Assembly (NCBI RefSeq): GCF_039544005.1
Contig: NZ_BAABKV010000001.1
Location: forward strand, 3,534,001 to 3,598,000
DNA: 64,000 nt
Direction of reading: 5' to 3'
Source: Kitasatospora paranensis
Lineage (GTDB): Bacteria; Actinomycetota; Actinomycetes; Streptomycetales; Streptomycetaceae
How positions within the stretch are numbered: position 1 is the stretch's first letter; the number at the start of each line of letters is the position of its first letter. The position numbers and the translations under genes were made by a program. This document shows, piece by piece, positions 17,336 to 25,205 of the stretch. The notes beneath the pieces were generated by a model. It had not been told where the DNA came from and ran no database searches. It saw only the letters and a list, made by a program, of their open reading frames with translations.

Positions 17336-17422
17336 GGGATCTCCAAGAGGTGCTCTGGTGCTTCGGGGGCAGGAAAGCGAAGAGTGCCGCGGCAGGCCCC
17401 GCCCGGGGCCCTCCGCGACACT

Positions 17423-17434
17423 CTACGCGCGTAA
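17423..17434. promoter_or_regulatory. CTACGCGCGTAA operator upstream of deoA
   Basis: A TACGCGCGTA palindrome (17424-17433), 89 bases before the deoA start and just after the cdd stop. It differs at one outer base from the perfect sites before add and purN. Confidence 0.62.
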
Positions 17435-17446
17435 CAAGAGGAGCTG

Positions 17447-17848
17447 CTAGAGACGCTCCGGCCCGAAGGCATCGGGCAGGACCTCGTCCATGGTCTTCAC
17501 CCCGGAGGGCAGGTCGACCAGCAGCTCGGGCCCGCCGTGCTCGTACAGCAGCTGGCGGCAGCGGCCGCACGGCATCAGCAGCGCGCCCGCGCCGTCCACA
17601 CAGGTGAACGCGGTGAGCCGGCCGCCGCCGGTGGCGTACAGCGCGGAGACCAGGCCGCACTCGGCACACAGACCGAGCCCGTACGAGGCGTTCTCCACGT
17701 TGCAGCCGCTGACCACCCGGCCGTCGTCGACCAGGGCCGCCGCACCGACCGGGTACTTGCTGTACGGCGCGTACGCGCGGGACATCGCCTCGCGGGCCGC
17801 GGACCGCAGGGCCTCCCAGTCCGGTGCCGGCGCCGGAGCCGTCGTCAC
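17447..17848 (-). CDS. cdd: cytidine deaminase
   Basis: Cytidine deaminase converts (deoxy)cytidine to (deoxy)uridine. The 133-residue protein has zinc ligand C61 and catalytic Glu63 in CAE, with PCGRC at 93-97 giving the other two zinc cysteines. SGCNVENASYGLGL and the YAPYSKYPVGAAALV segment are standard. The start is GTG 17848, which overlaps the stop of the upstream permease gene, making cdd the last gene of the nucleoside ABC transporter operon. Import, deamination and phosphorolysis are thus encoded side by side. Confidence 0.95.
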   Translation of the reverse strand: MTTAPAPAPDWEALRSAAREAMSRAYAPYSKYPVGAAALVDDGRVVSGCNVENASYGLGLCAECGLVSALYATGGGRLTAFTCVDGAGALLMPCGRCRQLLYEHGGPELLVDLPSGVKTMDEVLPDAFGPERL

Positions 17849-19110
17849 TTGCCCTGGCCCTTGCGGTAGATCTGGCCGTCCGCCTTCGGCGGCCGCAGGC
17901 GCTGCGACGCCAGGGCGAGCACCACGAGGGTGATCACGTACGGCGTGGCGACGATGAGCGGGCGCTCCACCGCGTCGGTGGTGGCGTACCAGAGGCCGAG
18001 CAGGCCGCCGACCACCAGGCTGATGACCGCGGTGGTGTACTTGCGGCGGTAGCCGTGCCACATGGCCAGCAGGCCCATGATCACCGCGACGGTGAGCAGC
18101 AGCACGTGCACCGAGTCGGCGTCCCGCAGCTGGAGGCTGTCGGTGAAGCCGAACAGGCCGGAGCCGACCGCCAGGCCGCCGGGCATCCAGTTGCCGAAGA
18201 TCATCGCGGCGAGGCCGATGAAGCCGCGTCCCTGGGTCTGGCCGTCCTTGTAGAAGTGCGCCGCGACCAGCGACAGGTACGCGCCGCCGAGGCCGGCGAA
18301 CGCGCCCGAGGCGATGACCGCGATGTACTTGTACTTGTAGACGTTGACGCCCAGCGACTCGGCGGCCGTCGGGTTCTCGCCGCAGGAGCGCAGCCGCAGG
18401 CCGAAGACCGTCCGCCAGAGCAGGAAGTAGCTGGCCACGATCAGCACCGCGGCGAGCACGATGACCACCGACAGGTTGGTGACCACGCCGCCGACGATGC
18501 CCGCCAGGTCGGAGACCAGGAACCAGTGGTGCTTCTCGACGCTCGCCAGCCACGGTGACAGGCCCGGCACGGTGATCAGCGGCAGCGAGTCGGCCGGCGG
18601 CGACTGGTTGGCACCGGCGCCGTCCGCCACGTAGTCCTTGTAGTAGATCTTGTTGACGTACGCGCAGATGCCCGGGATCAGCAGGTTGACACCGACACCG
18701 GAGACGATGTGGTCGACGCCGAAGGTCACGGTCACCAGGGCGTGCAGCAGGCCGCCGAGGGCGCCGCCCGCCATGCCGGCCACCAGGCCGAACCACGGGT
18801 TGACCAGGAAGCCGCCCCAGGCGCCGCAGAAGGTGCCGGCGACCATCATGCCTTCGAGGCCGATGTTGACCACGCCGGACCGCTCGGCCCAGAGGCCGCC
18901 GAGACCGGCCATCGCGATCGGGACGGCGGAGCCGAGGGCCGCGGCGATCTGGCCCGAGGAGGTCAGACCGTGGTTGCCGGTGCCCGCGCCGACCGCGGAG
19001 AACAGCACCAGGGCGCCCGCGATCAGCAGGAGCAGGACGGGCAGCGAGATCCTGCCCTTCTTGGCCGGCGACGCCGGCGTCTTCGGCTTGGCGGTGACAG
19101 CGGTGCTCAT
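17845..19110 (-). CDS. nucleoside ABC transporter permease (second)
   Basis: This 421-residue permease belongs to the BPD_transp_2 family, like the second permease of BmpA-dependent nucleoside importers. About ten helices are predicted; LGGLWAERSGVVNIGLEGMM is the hallmark loop, and RSCGENPTAAESLGVNVYKYKY is the conserved cytoplasmic segment facing the ATPase. ATG 19110 overlaps the first permease's stop, and its own stop overlaps cdd. The N-terminal 20 residues are Lys/Ala/Pro-rich and cytoplasmic. Confidence 0.94.
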   Translation of the reverse strand: MSTAVTAKPKTPASPAKKGRISLPVLLLLIAGALVLFSAVGAGTGNHGLTSSGQIAAALGSAVPIAMAGLGGLWAERSGVVNIGLEGMMVAGTFCGAWGGFLVNPWFGLVAGMAGGALGGLLHALVTVTFGVDHIVSGVGVNLLIPGICAYVNKIYYKDYVADGAGANQSPPADSLPLITVPGLSPWLASVEKHHWFLVSDLAGIVGGVVTNLSVVIVLAAVLIVASYFLLWRTVFGLRLRSCGENPTAAESLGVNVYKYKYIAVIASGAFAGLGGAYLSLVAAHFYKDGQTQGRGFIGLAAMIFGNWMPGGLAVGSGLFGFTDSLQLRDADSVHVLLLTVAVIMGLLAMWHGYRRKYTTAVISLVVGGLLGLWYATTDAVERPLIVATPYVITLVVLALASQRLRPPKADGQIYRKGQGK

Positions 19111-20258
19111 GCCGAGACCTCCTTCTTGGCGGCCGCGGCGGCCTGGGCGGCGAGTTCGGCGCCGACCTTCTGCTGCTGGCGCTTGAGGCCGTAGCGGCGG
19201 ACCAGCTCGTAGGCGACGACGACGCAGATGACGATGGTGCCCTGCATGACCTGGACGATCTCCTGCGGGAAGTCGCCCTGGAGCGGCAGCTGGGTGCCGG
19301 CGACGTCCAGGAAGGCGAACAGCAGCGCCGAGAAGGCGATGCCGATCGGCGTGTTCCGGCCGAGCAGGGCGACCGAGATGCCGATGAAGCCGAGACCGGG
19401 CTGGATGTTCTGGCCGAAGTAGTACGAGCTCTGGGTGAGCTCGGGCAGGCCGATCAGACCGGCGATGGCGCCGGAGACCACCATGGTGGTGATCACCATC
19501 TTCTTGACGTTCACGCCGGAGGCGGTGGCGGCGGTCTCCGAGCGGCCGGAGGCGCGCAGGTCGAAGCCGAACCGGGTGCGGCTCAGGGTGAACTGGAAGA
19601 GCACGCCGACCAGGACGGCGACGAAGATGAAGCCCCAGAGCGTGCCGCCGGCCGTCTCGATCGAGAAGAAGTGGCTGGACTGCGAGATGGGGTCGGTCTG
19701 GATGCTGTTGCTGGTGCCGCTCTTCTCCGGGGCGAACCGGCCCGGGATGAGCAGCAGGCCGACCACCGCGGTGGCGATGGCGTTCAGCATGATGGTCGAG
19801 ATGACCTCGCTGACGCCGCGGTAGACCTTGAGCAGACCGGCGATCGACGCCCAGAGGCCGCCGACCAGCATCGCGGTGACGAGCAGCAGCGGGATCTGGA
19901 GGACCGCCGGGAGGTCGACCTGGCTGCCGACGTACGCCGCGAACAGCACGCCGAGCTTGTACTGGCCGTCGACGCCGATGTTGAACAGGTTCATCCGGAA
20001 GCCGAAGGCGGCGGCCGCGGCGGCCAGGTAGTACACGGTGGCCCGGTTGAGGGTCAGCACCTGGCCGTCGGAGGCCGTCCCGTACGTGAACATCACGCGG
20101 AAGGCCTCGAACGGGTTCTTGCCCGAGACGGCCAGCAGCACGGAGCAGATCACCACGGACAGCAGGACGGCCAGCACCGGCGCGGCCAGCGCCAGCAGGA
20201 TCCGCTCGGGGTCGAAGCGCTTGGCGCGCTTCGCCGGGGTGGATGTGGAACTCGTCAT
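19107..20258 (-). CDS. nucleoside ABC transporter permease (first)
   Basis: This 383-residue membrane subunit has the hallmark FRMNLFNIGVDGQYKLG loop of the BPD_transp_2 nucleoside permeases and the cytoplasmic segment LRASGRSETAATASGVNVKKM. A cytoplasmic N-terminus of about 20 residues precedes the first helix (LALAAPVLAVLLSVVICSVLL). It overlaps the ATPase gene by four bases upstream and the second permease downstream, so the three are made in fixed proportion. Confidence 0.94.
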   Translation of the reverse strand: MTSSTSTPAKRAKRFDPERILLALAAPVLAVLLSVVICSVLLAVSGKNPFEAFRVMFTYGTASDGQVLTLNRATVYYLAAAAAAFGFRMNLFNIGVDGQYKLGVLFAAYVGSQVDLPAVLQIPLLLVTAMLVGGLWASIAGLLKVYRGVSEVISTIMLNAIATAVVGLLLIPGRFAPEKSGTSNSIQTDPISQSSHFFSIETAGGTLWGFIFVAVLVGVLFQFTLSRTRFGFDLRASGRSETAATASGVNVKKMVITTMVVSGAIAGLIGLPELTQSSYYFGQNIQPGLGFIGISVALLGRNTPIGIAFSALLFAFLDVAGTQLPLQGDFPQEIVQVMQGTIVICVVVAYELVRRYGLKRQQQKVGAELAAQAAAAAKKEVSA

Positions 20259-22012
20259 GGGTTACTCCCCGCCTGCGTGTCGTCGTCGGCGGACTCGGCC
20301 GGTTCGGCGGGCCCGTCGGACGCGGCGGTCTCGTCGGTGTCGGCGGTACCGGGGGCCTCGGTGGCGGCGTCGGCCTCGGCGGACTCGGTCCCCTCGGCGG
20401 CGACCGCCCGCTCCTCGGCGACGGCCTCGGGCTCGGACTCGATGTGGCCGGCAGCCGCACCGGTCATGGCGGTGCCGAGGTCCTCGGCGGTGACGGTGGC
20501 CGGGTCGGCGTCGGCCACCAGGCGGCCGCGGTAGATCACCCGGATGGTGTCCGAGAGGCCGATCAGCTCGTCCAGGTCGGCCGAGATCAGCAGGACGGCC
20601 AGGCCCTCGCGCTGGGCGGAGCGGATCTGCTCCCAGATCTGCGCCTGGGCACCGACGTCCACGCCCCGGGTGGGGTGCGCCGCGATCAGCAGCTTGGGCC
20701 GGTGGCTCATCTCGCGGCCGATGATCAGCTTCTGCTGGTTGCCGCCGGAGAGCGAGGCCGCGGTGACCTCGATGCCGGGGGTGCGGACGTCGTACTCCTC
20801 GACGATCCGCTCGGTGTCCTTGCGGGCGCCGGCCGGGTCGAGCAGGAAGCCCTTGGAGTTCGGTGCCTCGCTGACGTGGCCGAGGATCCGGTTCTCCCAG
20901 AGCGGCGCCTCCAGCAGCAGGCCGTGCCGGTGCCGGTCCTCGGGGATGTAGCCGATGCCGGCCTCGCGGCGGGCCCGGGTGGCGACGGCGGTGAGGTCCC
21001 GGCCGTCCAGGGTCACGGAGCCGGCGTCCAGCGGCAGCATGCCCATGATGGCCTCGACGAGCTCGGCCTGGCCGTTGCCCTCGACGCCGGCGATGCCGAG
21101 GATCTCGCCCTTGCGGATCCGCAGCGAGATGTCGTCCAGGACGACGCGCTCGATGCCCTCGGCGTCGGGCTTGGCGATCCGCAGGCCGTCGGCGCGGAGC
21201 ATCTCCGTCTCGGTGACGGTGGACTCGCGGCTCTCCGGGGAGGGCAGCTCGGCGCCGACCATCATCTCGGCGAGCTGGCGGGCGGTGACGCTCTTCGGGT
21301 CGGCGTCGCCGACCGTGGTGCCGCGGCGGATGACGCTGATCGCGTCGGCGACGGCGAGCACCTCGTGCAGCTTGTGCGAGATGAAGATGACAGTGACGCC
21401 CTCGGACTTCAGCTCCCGCAGGTTGGCGAAGAGCGCGTCCACCTCCTGGGGCACCAGGACGGCGGTGGGCTCGTCCAGGATCAGGATCCGCGCACCGCGG
21501 TAGAGCACCTTGAGGATCTCGACGCGCTGGCGGTCGGCGACGCCCAGGTCCTCGACCAGCACGTCGGGCCGCACGCCCAGGCCGTACTGGTCGGAGATCT
21601 CCTTGATCTTGGCCCGCGCCTTGCCCCCTATCCCGTGGAGCTTCTCGCCGCCGAGGACGACGTTCTCCCAGACCGTGAGGTTGTCGGCCAGCATGAAGTG
21701 CTGGTGGACCATGCCGATGCCGCGGGCGATGGCGTCGGCCGGGGTGTTGAACTCGGCCTGCTCCCCGTCGATGGCGATGGTGCCCTCGTCCGGCTTCTGC
21801 ATGCCGTAGAGGATCTTCATCAGGGTGGACTTGCCGGCGCCGTTCTCGCCCATGAGGGCGTGCACGGTGCCGCGTCGCACGGTGATGTCGATGTCGTGGT
21901 TGGCCACCACGCCGGGGAAGCGCTTGGTGATTCCGCGCAGTTCGACGGCCGGTGTCGCCGTCCCCGCGCTGGGGGTGCCGCCCGTGTGGAGGGCGGGATC
22001 GGAACCGGTGAT
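20255..22012 (-). CDS. nucleoside ABC transporter double ATPase, possible AUC start
   Basis: This tandem ATPase is like those of ribose and nucleoside importers. The first half has Walker A GENGAGKST, Walker B ILILDEPTAVL and the His of FISHKLHEV. The second half has the degenerate GVEGNGQAE in place of a true Walker A, then LSGGNQQKLIIGRE. The last 60 residues are an acidic Glu/Ala/Asp tail. The start is a puzzle: AGGAG (22019-22023) is followed six bases later by ATC at 22012 in frame. No ATG, GTG or TTG occurs in any frame nearby, and the distant in-frame GTG 22168 would translate through a hairpin. I place the start at ATC 22012 (585 residues). Confidence 0.88.
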   Translation of the reverse strand: MTGSDPALHTGGTPSAGTATPAVELRGITKRFPGVVANHDIDITVRRGTVHALMGENGAGKSTLMKILYGMQKPDEGTIAIDGEQAEFNTPADAIARGIGMVHQHFMLADNLTVWENVVLGGEKLHGIGGKARAKIKEISDQYGLGVRPDVLVEDLGVADRQRVEILKVLYRGARILILDEPTAVLVPQEVDALFANLRELKSEGVTVIFISHKLHEVLAVADAISVIRRGTTVGDADPKSVTARQLAEMMVGAELPSPESRESTVTETEMLRADGLRIAKPDAEGIERVVLDDISLRIRKGEILGIAGVEGNGQAELVEAIMGMLPLDAGSVTLDGRDLTAVATRARREAGIGYIPEDRHRHGLLLEAPLWENRILGHVSEAPNSKGFLLDPAGARKDTERIVEEYDVRTPGIEVTAASLSGGNQQKLIIGREMSHRPKLLIAAHPTRGVDVGAQAQIWEQIRSAQREGLAVLLISADLDELIGLSDTIRVIYRGRLVADADPATVTAEDLGTAMTGAAAGHIESEPEAVAEERAVAAEGTESAEADAATEAPGTADTDETAASDGPAEPAESADDDTQAGSNP

Positions 22013-22094
22013 GGCGATCTCCTGTGGTCGTCGTGCGCGCCGTTGCGCCGGAGTGCCGGGATCGGGCTCGTGCCGCGATCGGGAGGGGTGAACA

Positions 22095-22142
22095 GGAGGG
22101 GCCCGGTGGGGCGCGTCTTTGCGCGCCCCGCCGGGCCCCTCC
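22095..22142 (-). terminator. strong hairpin between bmpA and the ABC ATPase
   Basis: A 21-bp stem (22095-22115 with 22122-22142, one mismatch) with a six-base loop in the gap between the binding-protein gene and its importer genes. It probably stops part of the transcripts so that the lipoprotein is made in excess of the membrane complex. Confidence 0.7.
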
Positions 22143-22203
22143 GATGTCGGTCGTGAAGCCCTGCTCACCGCCCGGCAGGTGGGCGGTGCTCAGTGTCGCA
22201 GGA

Positions 22204-23277
22204 TCAGCCCTGCGGGGCGGTCGGGACCTTGGTGGCGCCGGAGGTGATGGCCGTGGTGGCCTGGTCGATCTTCGGCTGGATGTCCTTCAGGAAGCCGCCG
22301 CTGGTGGCGAGCTGGACACCGCCCGACTTGAGGTCGAAGTTCTTGACGCCGGTCAGCGGGTTGCCGTCCTTCGCCGCCTTGATGTAGTTGAACACCGCGA
22401 CGTTCACGTTCTTCACCATGGAGGTGAGGATGTGGTCGGCGTACTTCTTCAGGGCGGGCTGCTGCGCCTGGTCGGAGTCGACGCCGATGGCCCACTTGTT
22501 GCCAGGGGCGGTGGCGACGGCCTCGATGGCGCCGTTGCCGGAGGAGCCGGCGGCGGAGTAGATGACGTCCGCGCCCTTGTCCAGCTGACCCTGGGCGGCT
22601 TCCTTGCCCTTGCCCGGGTCGTTGAAGCCGCTGAAGTCCGGCGGGGTGGTGAGGTAGGTGGTCTCGACGACGATGTTCGGGTCGACCGACTTGGCGCCCG
22701 CCTTGTAACCGGCCTCGAACTTCTTGATCAGCTCGGACTGCACACCGCCGATGAAGCCGATGTGGTGGGCCTTGCTCTTGGAGGCGGCGGCAACGCCGGC
22801 GAGGTACGAGCCCTCCTGCTCCGAGAAGGTCAGCGAGGTGACGTTCGACGGCTGGGTGTCGGAAGCCGAGTCGATGATCGCGAACTTGACGTTCGGGTTC
22901 TCCTTGGCGACCTTCTCGACCGCGCTCTGGTAGACGAAGCCGACCGCGATGACCGGGTTGTAGCCGGCGGTCACCAGCGACTTGAGGCGGGTCTCCTTGT
23001 CGGCCTCGGCCTCGCCGGTCTTGGCCTCGGCCTCGTTGACCTGGACGCCCAGCTCGCTCTTGGCCTGGTCGAGACCGCGGGCGGCGGAGTCGTTGAACGA
23101 CTGGTCGCCGCGGCCGCCGATGTCGTAGGCCATACCGACCTTGAGGCCGGAGGCGGCGGCGCCGGAGGAGCCGGAGGAGGCGGTGTTGTCGGTGCTCTTT
23201 GCGCCGCAAGCGGCGAGCGAGGCCATGCCCAGGGAACCCGAGAGCACAACCGCGGCGAGCTTCAGTGAACGGCGCAA
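22204..23277 (-). CDS. BmpA-family nucleoside-binding lipoprotein
   Basis: This 357-residue extracytoplasmic solute-binding lipoprotein has a signal peptide with lipobox LAAC and the lipidated Cys at 24. The BMP domain (about 44-350) has the family motifs VGMAYDIGGRGDQSFNDSAARGL, NVKFAIIDS, GSYLAGVAAA and KWAIGVDSDQAQ. Family members bind purine or pyrimidine nucleosides and feed the double-ATPase importer encoded next. The start is TTG 23277 with AGGAG eight bases upstream. A nucleoside-type operator lies about 50 bases before the start. Confidence 0.94.
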   Translation of the reverse strand: MRRSLKLAAVVLSGSLGMASLAACGAKSTDNTASSGSSGAAASGLKVGMAYDIGGRGDQSFNDSAARGLDQAKSELGVQVNEAEAKTGEAEADKETRLKSLVTAGYNPVIAVGFVYQSAVEKVAKENPNVKFAIIDSASDTQPSNVTSLTFSEQEGSYLAGVAAASKSKAHHIGFIGGVQSELIKKFEAGYKAGAKSVDPNIVVETTYLTTPPDFSGFNDPGKGKEAAQGQLDKGADVIYSAAGSSGNGAIEAVATAPGNKWAIGVDSDQAQQPALKKYADHILTSMVKNVNVAVFNYIKAAKDGNPLTGVKNFDLKSGGVQLATSGGFLKDIQPKIDQATTAITSGATKVPTAPQG

Positions 23278-23326
23278 GGGAGTATCTCCTTCTCACACAC
23301 CCGTTTGGCGTGGTCGAGCGCCACCG

Positions 23327-23338
23327 TAACGCGCGTAG
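23327..23338. promoter_or_regulatory. TAACGCGCGTAG operator upstream of bmpA
   Basis: ACGCGCGTAG (23329-23338) matches ten of the twelve bases of the add and purN sites. It sits 50 bases before the bmpA start in an AT-richer promoter region. Confidence 0.55.
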
Positions 23339-23548
23339 AACACGGTTGTGTTACGGGCTGCGGGGGCATTCGGGTTGTTATCAAAATGTGGTCATTCGCC
23401 CGGACGAACCCGGACAGACCGCCATCTATGTTCAACCCGCTGTCACTACCGGGTGGTATTTCGGACCACCAGGGTACGTCGGCCGGACGTGGACGCGCCG
23501 AAGCCGCGCCCGACCGGCGGCCGGGCACGGCTCCGAACTGCGGCGACG

Positions 23549-23580
23549 CCGCCGGAGGGGCCCGGAGGGCCCTCCGGCGG
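23549..23580 (-). terminator. terminator of the M20 amidohydrolase gene
   Basis: CCGCCGGAGGG (23549-23559) is perfectly complementary to 23570-23580. It begins two bases after the stop of the minus-strand amidohydrolase. Confidence 0.65.
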
Positions 23581-23581
23581 G

Positions 23582-24835
23582 TCAGACCGGGGAGTGCTCC
23601 AGGGCCAGCGAGCAGAAGAGCTCCACCCCGACGGCGATGGCCCGCTCGTCCACGTCGAACCGGCCCTGGTGGAGGTCCCGGACCGCCTTCTCGTCCGGGG
23701 CGCGGACACCGAGCCGGGCGAGCGCCCCCGGCGCGTGCTCCAGGTACCAGGAGAAGTCCTCGCCGCCCAGGCTCTGCTCGGTGTCCTCCACCACCGGGCC
23801 CGCCTCCGCCCCGAACCGGGCGTTCATGGCCGTCTCCAGCTGCGCGATCGAGGTCTGCTCGTTGACCACCGGCGGCACGCCGCGGTGGTAGTCGAGCGCC
23901 CACTTGGCGCGGTGTGTTTCGGCCATCCGGCCGATCAGCTCGTCCAGCACCTCGGGCGCCTCGCGCCAGCCGGCGAGCTCCAGGCAGCGGACGGTGCCCT
24001 CCAGCTCGGCATGCTGCGGGACGACGTTGGGCGCGGACCCGGCCGCGATCCGGCCGAAGACCAGGCTGGCGCCCCAGCGCGGGTCCATCCGGCGGGCGAA
24101 CAGGCCCGGCAGGTCGGCGGCCATCCGGGCGACGGCGGTGACCAGGTCGGTGGTCAGGTGCGGCCGGGCGGTGTGCCCGCCGGGCCCGTCCAGGGTCAGC
24201 AGCAGCCGGTCGCAGGCGGAGGTGATCGCGCCGACCCGCAGGCCGACCCGGCCGACCTGCACCTTCGGGTCGCAGTGCACCGCGAAGATCCGGCCGACGC
24301 CCTCCATGCCGCCCGCCTTGAGGACGTCCAGCGCGCCGCCCGGCATCACCTCCTCGGCCGGCTGGAAGACCAGCCGGACGGGACGGCGCAGCTCGCCCGC
24401 ACGGGCCGCCTCGGCCAGCACCAGTGCGGTGCCGAGGACGACCGCGGTGTGCACGTCGTGCCCGCAGGCGTGCGCCCGGCCCGGCAGCGTCGAGCGGTAG
24501 GGCACGTCCGTCTTGGCGTCGTCGATGGGCAGCGCGTCGATGTCGGCCCGGAAGGCCAGCAGCGGGGTGCCCGGCGCGGTGCCCGGCGGCACGATGTCGA
24601 CCGTCATCCCGGTGCCGCCCGGGAGCACCCGGGGCTGCAGGCCGGCCTCCGCCAGCCGCTCCGCGATCAGCCGGGTGGTGCGGAACTCCTGCCGGCCGAG
24701 TTCGGGGTGCCGGTGCAGGTCGCGGCGGAAGGCGATCAGCTCGGCCTCGTACGCCTTCACCCGGGCGCGCAGGCCCGGGCCGGGACGGACGGCGGTGGCG
24801 AGGGACGCCCGCTCGGCGGGCTGAGGATCGTTCAC
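23582..24835 (-). CDS. M20-family metallo-amidohydrolase
   Basis: This is a zinc or manganese amidohydrolase of the M20D group (AbgB, hippurate and indole-acetyl-amino-acid hydrolases), 417 residues. Metal-binding motifs are ACGHDVHTAV and PAEEVMPGGA with the general-base Glu, HCDP, and the C-terminal GGEDFSWYL. The dimerisation insert is in the middle (GPGGHTARPHLTTDLV). Its substrate is probably an N-acyl amino acid or peptide-like amide; the exact one cannot be read. GTG 24835 is the best start, since in-frame sequence upstream is not coding-like. It is cytoplasmic (no signal peptide). Confidence 0.88.
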   Translation of the reverse strand: MNDPQPAERASLATAVRPGPGLRARVKAYEAELIAFRRDLHRHPELGRQEFRTTRLIAERLAEAGLQPRVLPGGTGMTVDIVPPGTAPGTPLLAFRADIDALPIDDAKTDVPYRSTLPGRAHACGHDVHTAVVLGTALVLAEAARAGELRRPVRLVFQPAEEVMPGGALDVLKAGGMEGVGRIFAVHCDPKVQVGRVGLRVGAITSACDRLLLTLDGPGGHTARPHLTTDLVTAVARMAADLPGLFARRMDPRWGASLVFGRIAAGSAPNVVPQHAELEGTVRCLELAGWREAPEVLDELIGRMAETHRAKWALDYHRGVPPVVNEQTSIAQLETAMNARFGAEAGPVVEDTEQSLGGEDFSWYLEHAPGALARLGVRAPDEKAVRDLHQGRFDVDERAIAVGVELFCSLALEHSPV

Positions 24836-25205
24836 CTCAACAAGGGTAGGCCGACGGAGGGCTTTTGGCCCGTCTTCCCACGAAGATGTGGCCCGATCGG
24901 TGCATGGCGGCCGCACAGGTGGGTATGACATCTCGATTACGCCGCCTTCCCGGGTGATCCCTGCCCTGTCAACGAGGCCCCTCCCGGACGGACACGGCAC
25001 CGCTTCTTCACGACTCCCCCGCCGAACGGTCATGCCCTGGCAAAGCTTTCGCATGATCCCTTGAGCGGCGTGCACATGTCCGAATAGACAGCTACCGCAC
25101 AGTCAACTTTCTTGCCGCGGGCGGACGATCCGCCCCCAGGCTTGCTCCGTCATGCCCCCACGAGGGATTGCTGACGGTCCAAAAGACGAGAAATGGGGAA
25201 CCGAC
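24836..25205. other. divergent intergenic region
   Basis: This 370-base gap separates the M20 gene (minus) from the secreted protease (plus). It is less GC-rich around 25020-25100 and probably holds both promoters. I see no conserved operator, RNA gene or coding frame in it. GGGGAA at 25194-25199 is the ribosome-binding site of the protease. Confidence 0.5.

Noticed and set aside
17768..17780. GCGTACGCGCG resembling the nucleoside operator
   Set aside because: Inside cdd and not symmetric in the right register.
22012..22168. GTG 22168 as the start of the importer ATPase
   Set aside because: No ribosome-binding site, and the added 52 residues would be translated from the hairpin; they have no family similarity.
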